Shown in pieces: positions 33,845 through 42,269 of a stretch of 64,000 bases of DNA; position 1 is the first letter of the stretch, and the number at the start of each line of letters is the position of its first letter. A program made the translations under genes and the position numbers. The stretch comes from JAVVHH01 sp963848035. Lineage in GTDB: Bacteria > Pseudomonadota > Alphaproteobacteria > Acetobacterales > Acetobacteraceae. Location of the stretch: positions 62,001 to 126,000 of the forward strand of contig CAWKCD010000003.1 in the NCBI GenBank assembly GCA_963848035.1, given 5' to 3'. A model generated the notes under the pieces. The model had not been told where the DNA came from. It saw nothing but the letters and a program-made list of their open reading frames with translations, and made no database searches.

Positions 33845-34504
33845 ATGTCATCTTTCCGTCACGCGATCGTCCCCCAACCGCACACGTCCCTGGACGCGGA
33901 CTCGGTGCGAGCGGCTTATCGCCGTTGGGCGAAGATTTACGACATCGTTTTCGGCGGGGTTTCGACCGTTGGCCGACGCCGCGCGGTAGACGCCGTCAAT
34001 GCGTTGCCGGGTCGGCAGGTATTGGAGGTCGGAGTCGGCACCGGCCTGGCGCTGCGGCACTACGATCCCAGCAAACGGATCACCGGCATCGACCTGTCCG
34101 CCGACATGCTGGAATTCGCGCGGCGAAAAGTCGTGGAACAAAAACTCGAAAACGTTGAATCGCTCCAAGAAATGGACGCGGAGCAGACCGTGTTCGAGGA
34201 CGGCCGGTTCGACATCGCAGTCGCGATGTTCGTGGCCTCCGTCGTGCCGAACCCGCGGTTGCTGTTCGCTGAGATGTGCCGTGTCGTGCGGCCGGGCGGA
34301 CATTTGTTGTTCGTCAACCACTTCGCCGCCGAGCGCGGCCCGCGCTGGTGGGTCGAGCGTGCGCTCGCGCCGGCGTCTCGCAAGCTGGGATGGCATCCGG
34401 ACTTCGCCCGCGAGGCGCTTTTGCCGGCCGAAGATCTCCAGCGCGCAAAATTCGTCGCCGTGCAGCCGCTAGGCCTGTTCACTTTGGTGTCTCTGCCCAA
34501 CTAG
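33845..34504 (+). CDS. pmtA: Phospholipid N-methyltransferase, PmtA-like
   Basis: This 219-residue class I SAM methyltransferase resembles the PmtA enzymes that convert phosphatidylethanolamine to phosphatidylcholine. The N-terminal AYRRWAKIYDIVFGGVSTVGRR segment is typical of this family. Motif I is VLEVGVGTGLALRHYD, and GIDLSADML and MFVASVVPNP follow. If correct, the organism makes phosphatidylcholine. It is flanked by hairpins on both sides and looks like a single-gene unit. Confidence 0.85.
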   Translation: MSSFRHAIVPQPHTSLDADSVRAAYRRWAKIYDIVFGGVSTVGRRRAVDAVNALPGRQVLEVGVGTGLALRHYDPSKRITGIDLSADMLEFARRKVVEQKLENVESLQEMDAEQTVFEDGRFDIAVAMFVASVVPNPRLLFAEMCRVVRPGGHLLFVNHFAAERGPRWWVERALAPASRKLGWHPDFAREALLPAEDLQRAKFVAVQPLGLFTLVSLPN

Positions 34505-34517
34505 CGGAAGAGTGGTT

Positions 34518-34552
34518 GGACGCTCCTTCACTTGATCTGGTGAGTGGCGTCC
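34518..34552. other. Extended imperfect hairpin between pmtA and ctaC
   Basis: Outer arms GGACGC (34518-34523) and GCGTCC (34547-34552) enclose inner arms TCAC (34528-34531) and GTGA (34540-34543) around TTGATCTG. It sits 14 bases after the pmtA stop and may end that transcript or be part of the cta leader. No T-run follows. Confidence 0.45.
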
Positions 34553-34608
34553 GATAGTTGCTGCGCACGCGCGGCGCGGGCCGTGGGCGACGGATAGGAT
34601 GGGGCGGA

Positions 34609-35481
34609 ATGCAAGTGAGTGAGCGGTTGCGGGCCGCAATGTTGGGGATGGCCGGTTCGATGCTGGCGCTGCCCGCTTTGGCGCAGACGCCGCGCGATTG
34701 GCAGTTGGGCTTCCAGACCGCCCACAGCCCAGTTCAGACGGGCATCGAAGGCCTACACGCGATGGTGCTGTGGCTGATGACCATGGTCACGATCTTCGTG
34801 GCGTGTTTGCTGCTTTATGTGATTTGGCGCTACCGCGCCTCTCGCAATCCGGTTCCGAGCCGCATCAGCCATCACACCGCGCTAGAGGTCGCCTGGACGC
34901 TGCTGCCGGTGCTGATCCTGGTGCTGATCGCCATTCCGTCGTTCCGCTTGGTCTATTTCGAAGACCGCACCAACGACCCGGCGCTGACCATCAAGGTCAC
35001 GGGCCGCCAGTGGGCCTGGGAATATGCCTATCCCGACAACGGCAATTTCAGCTTCATCAGCAACATGATCGCCGATGACGAGCTGAAGCCGGGCGATCTG
35101 CGCCGCCTGGCGGTCGACAACAAGCTCGTCGTGCCGGCTGGCAAGGACGTGCGGATCCTGACGACCAGCAACGACGTCATCCACAGCTTCTTCATCCCGT
35201 CGCTCGGCGTGCAGCGCTACGCGATCCCTGGCCGCACGATCGAGACCTGGGTCCATGTCGATCAGCCAGGCGTGTATTACGGCGAGTGCAACCAGATCTG
35301 CGGCACCAACCATTCCGCCATGCCGATCGCGGTCGAGGCGATGAGCGCGGACAATTTCGCCAAGTGGGCGGAGGAGGCGAAGACGAAGTTCGCCAGCGCT
35401 CCCGCCAATCACGACGTGGCGACCAACATCGAGAACACTGTCGCGGTCGCCGAGGCCGCTCCCGGCGCGAGGAGAGAATAG
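34609..35481 (+). CDS. ctaC: Cytochrome c oxidase subunit II
   Basis: This subunit (290 aa) takes electrons from cytochrome c at the CuA centre of the aa3-type oxidase. A signal-like N terminus (AGSMLALPALAQT), two membrane helices (about residues 50-75 and 95-115) and a periplasmic cupredoxin domain are visible. The CuA motif CNQICGTNHSAM is complete, and GRQWAWEYAYPD is the electron-entry region. A disordered, alanine-rich tail of about 35 residues follows the domain. ctaD begins at the next base. Confidence 0.96.
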   Translation: MQVSERLRAAMLGMAGSMLALPALAQTPRDWQLGFQTAHSPVQTGIEGLHAMVLWLMTMVTIFVACLLLYVIWRYRASRNPVPSRISHHTALEVAWTLLPVLILVLIAIPSFRLVYFEDRTNDPALTIKVTGRQWAWEYAYPDNGNFSFISNMIADDELKPGDLRRLAVDNKLVVPAGKDVRILTTSNDVIHSFFIPSLGVQRYAIPGRTIETWVHVDQPGVYYGECNQICGTNHSAMPIAVEAMSADNFAKWAEEAKTKFASAPANHDVATNIENTVAVAEAAPGARRE

Positions 35482-37086
35482 ATGTCTTCCACGACGCATG
35501 ACGTGCACGGCCACGACGACCATGGGCACGGGCACCACCCGGGTTTCGTGAAGCGCTGGCTGTTCAGCACCAACCACAAGGACATCGGCACGCTCTACCT
35601 GCTGTTCGCGATCTGCGCGGGCATCGTCGGCACGGCGCTGTCGGTGCACATGCGGATGGAACTGCAGAACCCGGGGCTGCAGTATTTCGCAGACGGCCAG
35701 GCTTGGAACGCGACGGTCACCGCGCACGGCCTGATCATGATCTTCTTCATGGTGATGCCTGCGATGATCGGCGGCTTCGGCAACTGGTTCGTGCCGATCA
35801 TGATCGGCGCGCCGGACATGGCGTTCCCCCGCTTGAACAACATCAGCTTCTGGCTGCTGGTCCCGGCCTTCGCGCTGATCATGGCCGGGCTGTTCACCGG
35901 TGACGGCGCCGGCCCCGGCTGGACGCTGTATCCGCCGCTCTCGGCCGGGACGTATCAGTCCGGTCCGGCGGTGGACTACACGCTGTTCGCTCTCCACCTC
36001 GCCGGCGTCTCGTCGCTGCTCGGCGCGATCAACTTCATCACCACGATCTTCAACATGCGTGCGCCCGGCATGACGCTGCACAAGATGCCGCTGTTCGTGT
36101 GGTCGATCCTGGTGACCGCGTTCCTGCTGCTGCTCGCGATCCCGGTGCTCGCCGGCGCGATCACCATGCTGATCACCGACCGCAACTTCGGCACCGCGTT
36201 CTTCGACCCGCAGGGTGGCGGCGACCCGGTGCTGTTCCAGCACCTGTTCTGGTTCTTCGGTCACCCCGAGGTCTACATCATGATCCTGCCGGGCTTCGGC
36301 ATGATCAGCCACATCATCTCGACCTTCAGCCGCAAGCCGGTGTTCGGCTATCTCGGCATGGCCTACGCCATGATCGCGATCGGCGTGGTCGGGTTCGTGG
36401 TGTGGGCCCACCACATGTTCGTCTCCGGCATCGGCGTCGACACGCGGGCCTATTTCATGGCGGCGACGATGATCATCGCGGTGCCGACCGGCATCAAGAT
36501 CTTCTCGTGGATCGCGACGATGTGGGGCGGGTCGATCGAGATGAAGACGCCGATGCTGTTCGCGGTCGGCTTCATCTTCCTGTTCACGCTCGGCGGCGTT
36601 ACGGGGATCGTGCTGTCGAACGCCAGCATCGACCAGATCATCCACAACACCTACTACGTGGTGGCGCACTTCCACTACGTGCTGAGCCTCGGCGCCGTGT
36701 TCTCGATCTTCGCCGGGTTCTACTACTGGATCGGCAAGATGTCGGGCCGGCAGTATCCGGAGTTCTGGGGCCAGGTGCACTTCTGGATGATGTTCGTCGG
36801 CGTGAACCTGACCTTCTTCCCGCAGCACTTCCTGGGCCTCGCCGGCATGCCGCGGCGCTATCCGGACTATCCGGACGCTTTCCATGGCTGGAACTACGTG
36901 TCGTCGATCGGCGCCTATATCTCGGCCACGTCGGTGCTCGTGTTCCTCTACGTGCTGTTCCGGACGTTCACCTCGAAGGTCCAGGTGGCCGACAATTACT
37001 GGGGTGAGGGTGCGACGACGCTCGAATGGACGGTCAGCTCACCGCCGCCGTTCCACACCTTCGAGGAGCTTCCGCGGATCCGCTGA
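35482..37086 (+). CDS. ctaD: Cytochrome c oxidase subunit I
   Basis: This catalytic subunit (534 aa, 12 membrane helices) carries haem a and the haem a3-CuB centre. Visible landmarks are KRWLFSTNHKDIGTLYL, the haem a ligand region TAHGLIMIFFMVMPA, the CuB His-Tyr crosslink region FWFFGHPEVYIMILPGFG, the HH pair in FVVWAHHMFVSG, and VVAHFHYVLSLG with its two haem histidines. The K-channel lysine and PxF elements also appear. Its stop overlaps the ctaB ATG. Confidence 0.97.
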   Translation: MSSTTHDVHGHDDHGHGHHPGFVKRWLFSTNHKDIGTLYLLFAICAGIVGTALSVHMRMELQNPGLQYFADGQAWNATVTAHGLIMIFFMVMPAMIGGFGNWFVPIMIGAPDMAFPRLNNISFWLLVPAFALIMAGLFTGDGAGPGWTLYPPLSAGTYQSGPAVDYTLFALHLAGVSSLLGAINFITTIFNMRAPGMTLHKMPLFVWSILVTAFLLLLAIPVLAGAITMLITDRNFGTAFFDPQGGGDPVLFQHLFWFFGHPEVYIMILPGFGMISHIISTFSRKPVFGYLGMAYAMIAIGVVGFVVWAHHMFVSGIGVDTRAYFMAATMIIAVPTGIKIFSWIATMWGGSIEMKTPMLFAVGFIFLFTLGGVTGIVLSNASIDQIIHNTYYVVAHFHYVLSLGAVFSIFAGFYYWIGKMSGRQYPEFWGQVHFWMMFVGVNLTFFPQHFLGLAGMPRRYPDYPDAFHGWNYVSSIGAYISATSVLVFLYVLFRTFTSKVQVADNYWGEGATTLEWTVSSPPPFHTFEELPRIR

Positions 37087-38007
37087 TGTCTGACACCGCT
37101 CTCATCGCTTCGCGAACAGTCTCGGGGGATCTCCGGGACTGGTTCGTGCTTCTCAAGCCGCGGGTGGTTAGCCTGGTGGTGTTCACCGGGGTGATCGGCC
37201 TGACCCTGGCGCCGGGCCAACTTCACCCGGTGCTGGCATTCACTGCGGTGCTCTGCATCGCCGTGGCGGCGGGGGCGGCGGGCGCCATCAACATGTGGTA
37301 CGACCGGGACATCGATGCGCTCATGCGCCGTACGGTGAGCCGGCCGATCCCGGATGGCCGGATCGACGCCGAACTCGGCGCTCGCCTATGGGATCTTCCT
37401 GGGCGTCGCGTCCGTCGTAGTGATGTTCCTGGCCACCAATGTGGTGGCCGCGACCGTGCTGGCGATCTCGATCCTGTTCTATGTCTTCGTCTACACGATC
37501 TGGCTGAAGCGTCGGACGCCGCAGAACATCGTCATCGGCGGCGCCGCGGGCGCGTTTCCGCCGGTGATCGGATGGGCGGCGGTGACGGGCGACATCGGTG
37601 TGTTGCCGGTGCTGATGTTCCTCATCGTCTTTTTGTGGACGCCGCCGCATTTCTGGGCGTTGTCGCTGTACGCGTCGGGCGACTATGCGCGGGCTGGGGT
37701 GCCCATGCTGCCGGTCGTCGCGGGAGCGCGCTCTACCCGCAAGCACGTGCTGGCCTATACCGGCGTGCTCGTCCTCTCCTCTCTGCTGCCTTGGTTCATG
37801 GGCTACACCGGTCCGATCTACGGGATCTCGGCCGGGCTGCTCGGCGCCGGGTTCATGCATGCGGCGATTTGGGTGATGGCGGACAAGCAGGATGCTGGCG
37901 GCAAGAGCCTGACCAAGGATCGGCCGGCGCGGTGGATGTTCCGCTATTCGCTGCTCTACCTGTTCCTGTTGTTCCTTGCGCTCGCCATCGATCACGCGGT
38001 CGGGTGA
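37086..38007 (+). pseudogene. ctaB: Protohaem IX farnesyltransferase (haem O synthase), one extra base
   Basis: The enzyme adds a farnesyl group to haem b for haem a synthesis. The first Asp-rich motif, in NMWYDRDIDALMRRT, is in one frame. The rest, from LAYGIFLGVASVVV through the second motif region (YTIWLKRRTPQNIVIGGAAG) to the end, is in the next frame. Removing one base near 37374 restores a 306-aa protein with the usual membrane helices. The gene is needed for the oxidase encoded around it, so error in the sequence is more likely than loss. Confidence 0.88.
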
Positions 38008-38011
38008 GGGC

Positions 38012-38149
38012 ATGCCAGACGATCTGCGCCTGACCGATGCCGAGATTCGCCGCCGGCAGCGGGTCCGCAACGTCGCCCTGCTGATCGTGCTGATCGCGGT
38101 GTCGGCGCTGTTCTATGCGATCTCGATCGTGAAGTTCAAAGTCTCCTAA
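38012..38149 (+). CDS. Small membrane protein between ctaB and ctaG
   Basis: This 45-residue protein has a charged N terminus (MPDDLRLTDAEIRRRQRVRN) and one transmembrane helix (VALLIVLIAVSALFYAISIV). Comparable short genes lie between ctaB and ctaG in other alphaproteobacterial oxidase operons, sometimes called CoxF-like, and may aid oxidase assembly. The stop overlaps the ctaG start (TAATG), which supports its reality. Its function is not known. Confidence 0.8.
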   Translation: MPDDLRLTDAEIRRRQRVRNVALLIVLIAVSALFYAISIVKFKVS

Positions 38150-38766
38150 TGTCGCGCAACAAGCTCCTTGCGGGTGGTTTGTTCGCCGTCGTGGTAGGGA
38201 TGGTCGGTTTGTCGTTCGCCGCCGTGCCGCTCTATCGCGTGTTCTGCGCGGCGACCGGGTATGGCGGCACGCCGCAGATCGGCGGTCCGGCCGGGCCCGG
38301 CGCGGAAGCCGGGGTGATGCGGGTCCGCTTCGATGCCAACACCAGCCCGAGCCTGCCTTGGTATTTCACCCCGGGCGAGCGCGCCGTCACGGTCAAGCTG
38401 GGCGAGGAGCGGCTGGCGTATTACGTCGGCCGCAACGACGCGACACACACCATCACCGGCGTCGCCACCTACAACGTGACGCCGGACAAGGTCGGAAAAT
38501 ATTTCCACAAGACCGCTTGCTTCTGCTTCGACGAGCAGACCCTCAAGCCTGGCCAGGAAATGCAGTTCCCGCTCAGCTTTTGGGTGGACCCGGCGATTGC
38601 GACCGACCCGGCGACGCGGGACGTGCACACGATCACGCTTTCCTACACCTTCTTCCGCTCGCTCGACGATGCGGCGCGCAATGGCGGGCTGGACAGGGCA
38701 GGGCCCCATGTGGGACCACGCGCTGATGCCGGCACGGGCTTGAGTCCCGCGCCGATTTCACGATGA
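38149..38766 (+). CDS. ctaG: Cytochrome c oxidase assembly protein CtaG/Cox11
   Basis: This copper chaperone (205 aa) delivers copper to the CuB site. It has one N-terminal membrane helix (about residues 7-27), the VPLYRVFCAATGYGGT motif and the copper-binding HKTACFCFDEQ (CFCF). A tail of about 25 residues (GPHVGPRADAGTG onward) is longer than in many homologues. Confidence 0.95.
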   Translation: MSRNKLLAGGLFAVVVGMVGLSFAAVPLYRVFCAATGYGGTPQIGGPAGPGAEAGVMRVRFDANTSPSLPWYFTPGERAVTVKLGEERLAYYVGRNDATHTITGVATYNVTPDKVGKYFHKTACFCFDEQTLKPGQEMQFPLSFWVDPAIATDPATRDVHTITLSYTFFRSLDDAARNGGLDRAGPHVGPRADAGTGLSPAPISR

Positions 38767-38791
38767 TGCGGCGGCTGACGGACAGGACGCA

Positions 38792-39676
38792 ATGAGCACC
38801 GAAACGACCACCGCGCCCATGGCGGCGCTCGACACCCATCACACCTCTCATGCCATCGACCTGTCGGGCATGAAGCAGCCGTATCACCTGGTCGATCCCA
38901 GCCCCTGGCCACTGGCCGGCGCGCTCGGCGGCGGGTTGACGCTGTTCGGCATCGTCGAATGGGCGCACGGCATCAGCAAGATCCCGTTCTTCCTCGGCAT
39001 CCTAATGACGCTCGGCGTCATGTTCCTGTGGTGGCGTGATGTGTTGCGCGAGAGCAACACGCCGGGGCTGCACACCGCGGTGGTCCGGCTCGGCCTGCGC
39101 TACGGCATGATGCTGTTCATCACCAGCGAGGTCATGTTCTTCTCCGGCTTCTTCTGGGCCTACTTCCACTTCTCCCTCTACCCCGACCACGTGCTCGGCA
39201 CGGCGACGCCGGCCTGGCCGCCGACCAACATCCACACCTTCAACCCGTTCGCGCTGCCGCTGCTGAACACGCTGATCCTGCTGCTCTCGGGCACGACGAT
39301 CACCTGGGCGCACCACGCGCTGATCGAAGGTGACCGTAAGCACCTGATCATGGGGCTTGGCCTGACCATCCTGTTGGGCATGTCGTTCACGACGTTCCAG
39401 GCGATCGAGTATTCGGACGCGCCGTTCCACTTCGCCGGCGGCGGCGTCTATTCCTCGGTCTTCTTCCTCGCGACCGGCTTCCACGGCTTCCACGTCCTGG
39501 TCGGAACGGCATTCCTGATCGTGTGCTGGTTCCGCGCGCGCAGCGGGGACTTCACGCGGCAGCGGCATTTCGGCTTCGAAGCCGCCGCCTGGTATTGGCA
39601 CTTCGTCGACGTGGTGTGGCTGTTCCTGTTCGTTTGCATCTATCTCGGCGGGCTTTCGAACGTCGTCTCCGAGTAA
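38792..39676 (+). CDS. ctaE: Cytochrome c oxidase subunit III
   Basis: This seven-helix core subunit (294 aa) stabilises subunit I. The N-terminal KQPYHLVDPSPWPL, the SEVMFFSGFFWAYFH helix and the C-terminal FEAAAWYWHFVDVVWLFLF with its conserved His are diagnostic. It lies 25 bases after ctaG in the same operon. Confidence 0.97.
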   Translation: MSTETTTAPMAALDTHHTSHAIDLSGMKQPYHLVDPSPWPLAGALGGGLTLFGIVEWAHGISKIPFFLGILMTLGVMFLWWRDVLRESNTPGLHTAVVRLGLRYGMMLFITSEVMFFSGFFWAYFHFSLYPDHVLGTATPAWPPTNIHTFNPFALPLLNTLILLLSGTTITWAHHALIEGDRKHLIMGLGLTILLGMSFTTFQAIEYSDAPFHFAGGGVYSSVFFLATGFHGFHVLVGTAFLIVCWFRARSGDFTRQRHFGFEAAAWYWHFVDVVWLFLFVCIYLGGLSNVVSE

Positions 39677-39722
39677 ATCGCTGGGGCGCCGGCTGTTATG
39701 GCCGGCGCTCACTTCGGCGCTG

Positions 39723-40352
39723 ATGCTGGCTCTCACCATCGGTCTTGGCGTTTGGCAGCTTCAGCGGCTGGCGTGGAAGACCGAACTGCTCGCGGAAATC
39801 GACCGCGCCGAAGCGGCTCCGCCGGTCCCGTTATCTGATCATCCCCGCGCGTTCGAGAAAGTCGCCGTACACGGGCGCTGGCGGGATGATCTGCACGCGT
39901 TCTACGGCTCCGAAGTGCGCAGCGGCGCGACCGGCGCGACTTTGGGAGCGCAACTGATCACCCCGCTCGAGCGGCCGGACGGGCTGCCGGTCCTGATCGA
40001 TCGCGGCTGGGTGCCGGACGGGGCGACAGTGCAGTCCGAGCCTGGCGAGGTGACGGTCGTGGGTTATGTCCGGCCGCCGGAAACGCCGAGCTGGCTTTCT
40101 CCCGCCACCGATCTCGCCGCCAAACGTTTTTGGTCGCTGGACCCGGCCGCCATCGCATCGGCGCTCGGGATCGGCAAGGTTGCGCCGTTCACTGTTGTCG
40201 CGCTGGGGCGCGGCGCCGGGGTGCCCGAGACGGCGGCGGCCTTGCCGCGGCCGCCGAACGACCATCTCGGCTACGCGATCACCTGGTTCGGCCTCGCGGC
40301 CAGCCTGATCATCGTGTTCGCCGTCTATATAAGAAGGACCTTGCGCGCATGA
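39723..40352 (+). CDS. SURF1 family oxidase assembly protein
   Basis: SURF1 proteins help insert haem a into cytochrome oxidase. The 209-residue chain starts within the first membrane helix (LTIGLGVWQLQRLAWKTELL) and ends with a second helix (about residues 183-203). The conserved LIDRGWVP and LGYAITWFGLA are present. Hydrophobic coding continues upstream in frame (LWPALTSAL), but no ATG, GTG or TTG occurs there, so the true N terminus may be longer. The stop overlaps the M32 peptidase start. Confidence 0.9.
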   Translation: MLALTIGLGVWQLQRLAWKTELLAEIDRAEAAPPVPLSDHPRAFEKVAVHGRWRDDLHAFYGSEVRSGATGATLGAQLITPLERPDGLPVLIDRGWVPDGATVQSEPGEVTVVGYVRPPETPSWLSPATDLAAKRFWSLDPAAIASALGIGKVAPFTVVALGRGAGVPETAAALPRPPNDHLGYAITWFGLAASLIIVFAVYIRRTLRA

Positions 40353-41839
40353 CCGCTTACGCCCGTTTGGCCGACCGCTTCGGCCGCTTGGCGACTTTGG
40401 GCGAAGCCGGTTCGGTGCTGCATTGGGACGCAGCGGCGATGATGCCGGCTGGCGGCGGCAAGGCGCGCGGCGACCAACTCGCTGTTCTGGCCGGCGTCGG
40501 CCACGCCATGCTGACCGCAACTGAAGTCGGTGACGAGTTGGCCGAGGCCGAGTCGGCGCCGCCCGACAGCGAGTGGGAGCGTGCCAACCTCAGACTGATG
40601 CGGCACGCCTACACGCGGGCGACGGCGTTGCCGGCTGACCTGGTCGAGGCCCAGGCCCGGGCGAACTCGGCCTGCGAGATGGTGTGGCGCGAGGCCCGGC
40701 CCGCTTCCGATTTCTCGCGGGTTGCTCCGCATCTGGCCGAAGTGATCGCGCTGACCCGGGACGCGGCTTCCGCGTTGAGCCCGGCGCTCGGGCTCTCGCC
40801 CTACGACTGCTTGATGGACGGGTTCCAGCGTGGCGTGACGGCCGCGGATGTCGAGCCGGTGTTCGATCGCTACGAGGCATGGCTGCGCGACGCGCTGCCG
40901 CGGGCGGAGGCGCTCCAGGCGCGGGCGCCGGCGCCGCAACCCCTCGCAGGCGTTTTTCCGGCCGACCGGCAGGAAGGGCTCTGCCGTCAACTTGCGGCAC
41001 GCGCCGGGCTGGAGCCGGAGCACTTCCGGCTGGACCGGTCGGCCCACCCGTTCTGCGGCGGCACGCCGACCGACGTGCGCATCACCACGAGATACGACGA
41101 GTCCGACCCGGCGCAGGCGCTGATGGGCGTGGTGCACGAGACCGGGCACGGCCTTTACGAGCGTGGCCTGCCGGCCGAGTTCGCCCGGCAGCCGGTCGGC
41201 GAGGCTGCGGGCATGGCGGCGCATGAGAGCCAGTCGCTCATCATGGAAATGCAGTGCGCGCGCAGCGACGCCTTCCTCGCCTGGGTCGGGCCGGAGCTGC
41301 ACGCGCTGTTCGGCGGCGACCCGGCGCCCTATGCGCCAGAGAACCTCAGCCGCCTCTGGCGCCGGATCGAGCGCGGCTTCATCCGTGTCGATGCCGACGA
41401 GATGACCTACCCGGCCCACGTGATCCTGCGCTTTCGTCTCGAGCGGGCGCTGATGTCCGGCGACCTGCTGGTCGCTGACCTGCCCGGCGCGTGGCGGGAC
41501 GGGCTGCAGTCCTTGCTCGGCATCGTGCCGCCGGACGATGCGCGCGGCTGCCTGCAGGACATCCATTGGTATGACGGGCTGTTCGGGTATTTCCCGAGCT
41601 ACACGTTGGGCGCCATGGGTGCGGCGCAGCTCATGGCCGCCGCCCGCCGGGCGCTGCCGGATCTCGACCGTTCGCTCCGTCAGGGCGAGTTGCAGCCGCT
41701 CGTGCAATGGCTGCGCAGCCATGTGCACGAGCAGGGGAGCCGGTTCGGCTTCAACGCTTTGTTGCACGCCGCCACCGGCAAAGCGCTTGATCCAACCGAC
41801 TTCGAAGCGCATCTGACCGGACGGTATCTGAGCGCCTGA
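40349..41839 (+). CDS. M32 family carboxypeptidase (Taq type)
   Basis: This 496-residue cytosolic metallo-carboxypeptidase removes C-terminal residues from peptides. The zinc motif HETGH (H263, E264, H267) and the M32 hallmarks HPFCGG, DVRITTRYDE, GMAAHESQSLIMEM, IRVDADEMTYPAH and the closing GCLQDIHW are all in order. The ATG overlaps the SURF1 stop in ATGA, extending the cta transcript. Confidence 0.95.
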   Translation: MTAYARLADRFGRLATLGEAGSVLHWDAAAMMPAGGGKARGDQLAVLAGVGHAMLTATEVGDELAEAESAPPDSEWERANLRLMRHAYTRATALPADLVEAQARANSACEMVWREARPASDFSRVAPHLAEVIALTRDAASALSPALGLSPYDCLMDGFQRGVTAADVEPVFDRYEAWLRDALPRAEALQARAPAPQPLAGVFPADRQEGLCRQLAARAGLEPEHFRLDRSAHPFCGGTPTDVRITTRYDESDPAQALMGVVHETGHGLYERGLPAEFARQPVGEAAGMAAHESQSLIMEMQCARSDAFLAWVGPELHALFGGDPAPYAPENLSRLWRRIERGFIRVDADEMTYPAHVILRFRLERALMSGDLLVADLPGAWRDGLQSLLGIVPPDDARGCLQDIHWYDGLFGYFPSYTLGAMGAAQLMAAARRALPDLDRSLRQGELQPLVQWLRSHVHEQGSRFGFNALLHAATGKALDPTDFEAHLTGRYLSA

Positions 41840-41981
41840 CGCCGCCCCGCTCCGCCCGGAGCCGGAGACGGAGCTTTGGATGGCCGTGTGATTGGCGTTG
41901 CGCGCTCGCGGTGGTAGAGGCGCGTCTCGTTTTGAACGGATGCAGGCCGCCAGAGCCTTCGCATCAGGAGAAATTCCCCCC

Positions 41982-42266
41982 ATGCCCGACATCAAGATGA
42001 CCCCGGTCGACCTCGAACCCTCCGAAGTCGCGCTCGTGATCGGCGAAGAAGACGGTTCCATGACCGTCCGCGTCGTCCCGGCGCGCGAACTGCCGGAGGG
42101 CGCCACCGAGGTGCCCGAGCCCTACGAGATCGCCGTCGCGTTGGCGATGCGGCTCCTGAACGACCCGGATTTCCACGACGACGTCCTGGAATGGTACGAG
42201 AGCCAGGAAGACGAGGACGAGGAAGAGGACGAGCCGGTCGACGACGAGGACGAGCCCAAGCGCTAA
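41982..42266 (+). CDS. Small acidic protein upstream of thrC
   Basis: This 94-residue protein has a compact N-terminal part (VALVIGEEDGSMTVRVVPA, YEIAVALAMRLLNDPDFHDDVLEWYESQ) and a tail of almost only Asp and Glu. Net charge is strongly negative. AGGAGAAA precedes the ATG. It stops three bases before thrC. I do not recognise a named family. The 142 bases before it hold a few GC-rich inverted repeats but no clear gene. Confidence 0.75.
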   Translation: MPDIKMTPVDLEPSEVALVIGEEDGSMTVRVVPARELPEGATEVPEPYEIAVALAMRLLNDPDFHDDVLEWYESQEDEDEEEDEPVDDEDEPKR

Positions 42267-42269
42267 CAC

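Noticed and set aside
34882..36885. Long open frame on the minus strand opposite ctaC and ctaD
   Set aside because: It mirrors third-position GC bias of the intact oxidase genes. Its translation is a low-complexity His/Arg/Asp/Glu mixture with no domain.
40325..42106. Minus-strand frame opposite the M32 carboxypeptidase gene
   Set aside because: The carboxypeptidase has all family motifs. The opposite frame is compositionally odd and crosses the adjoining gene boundaries.
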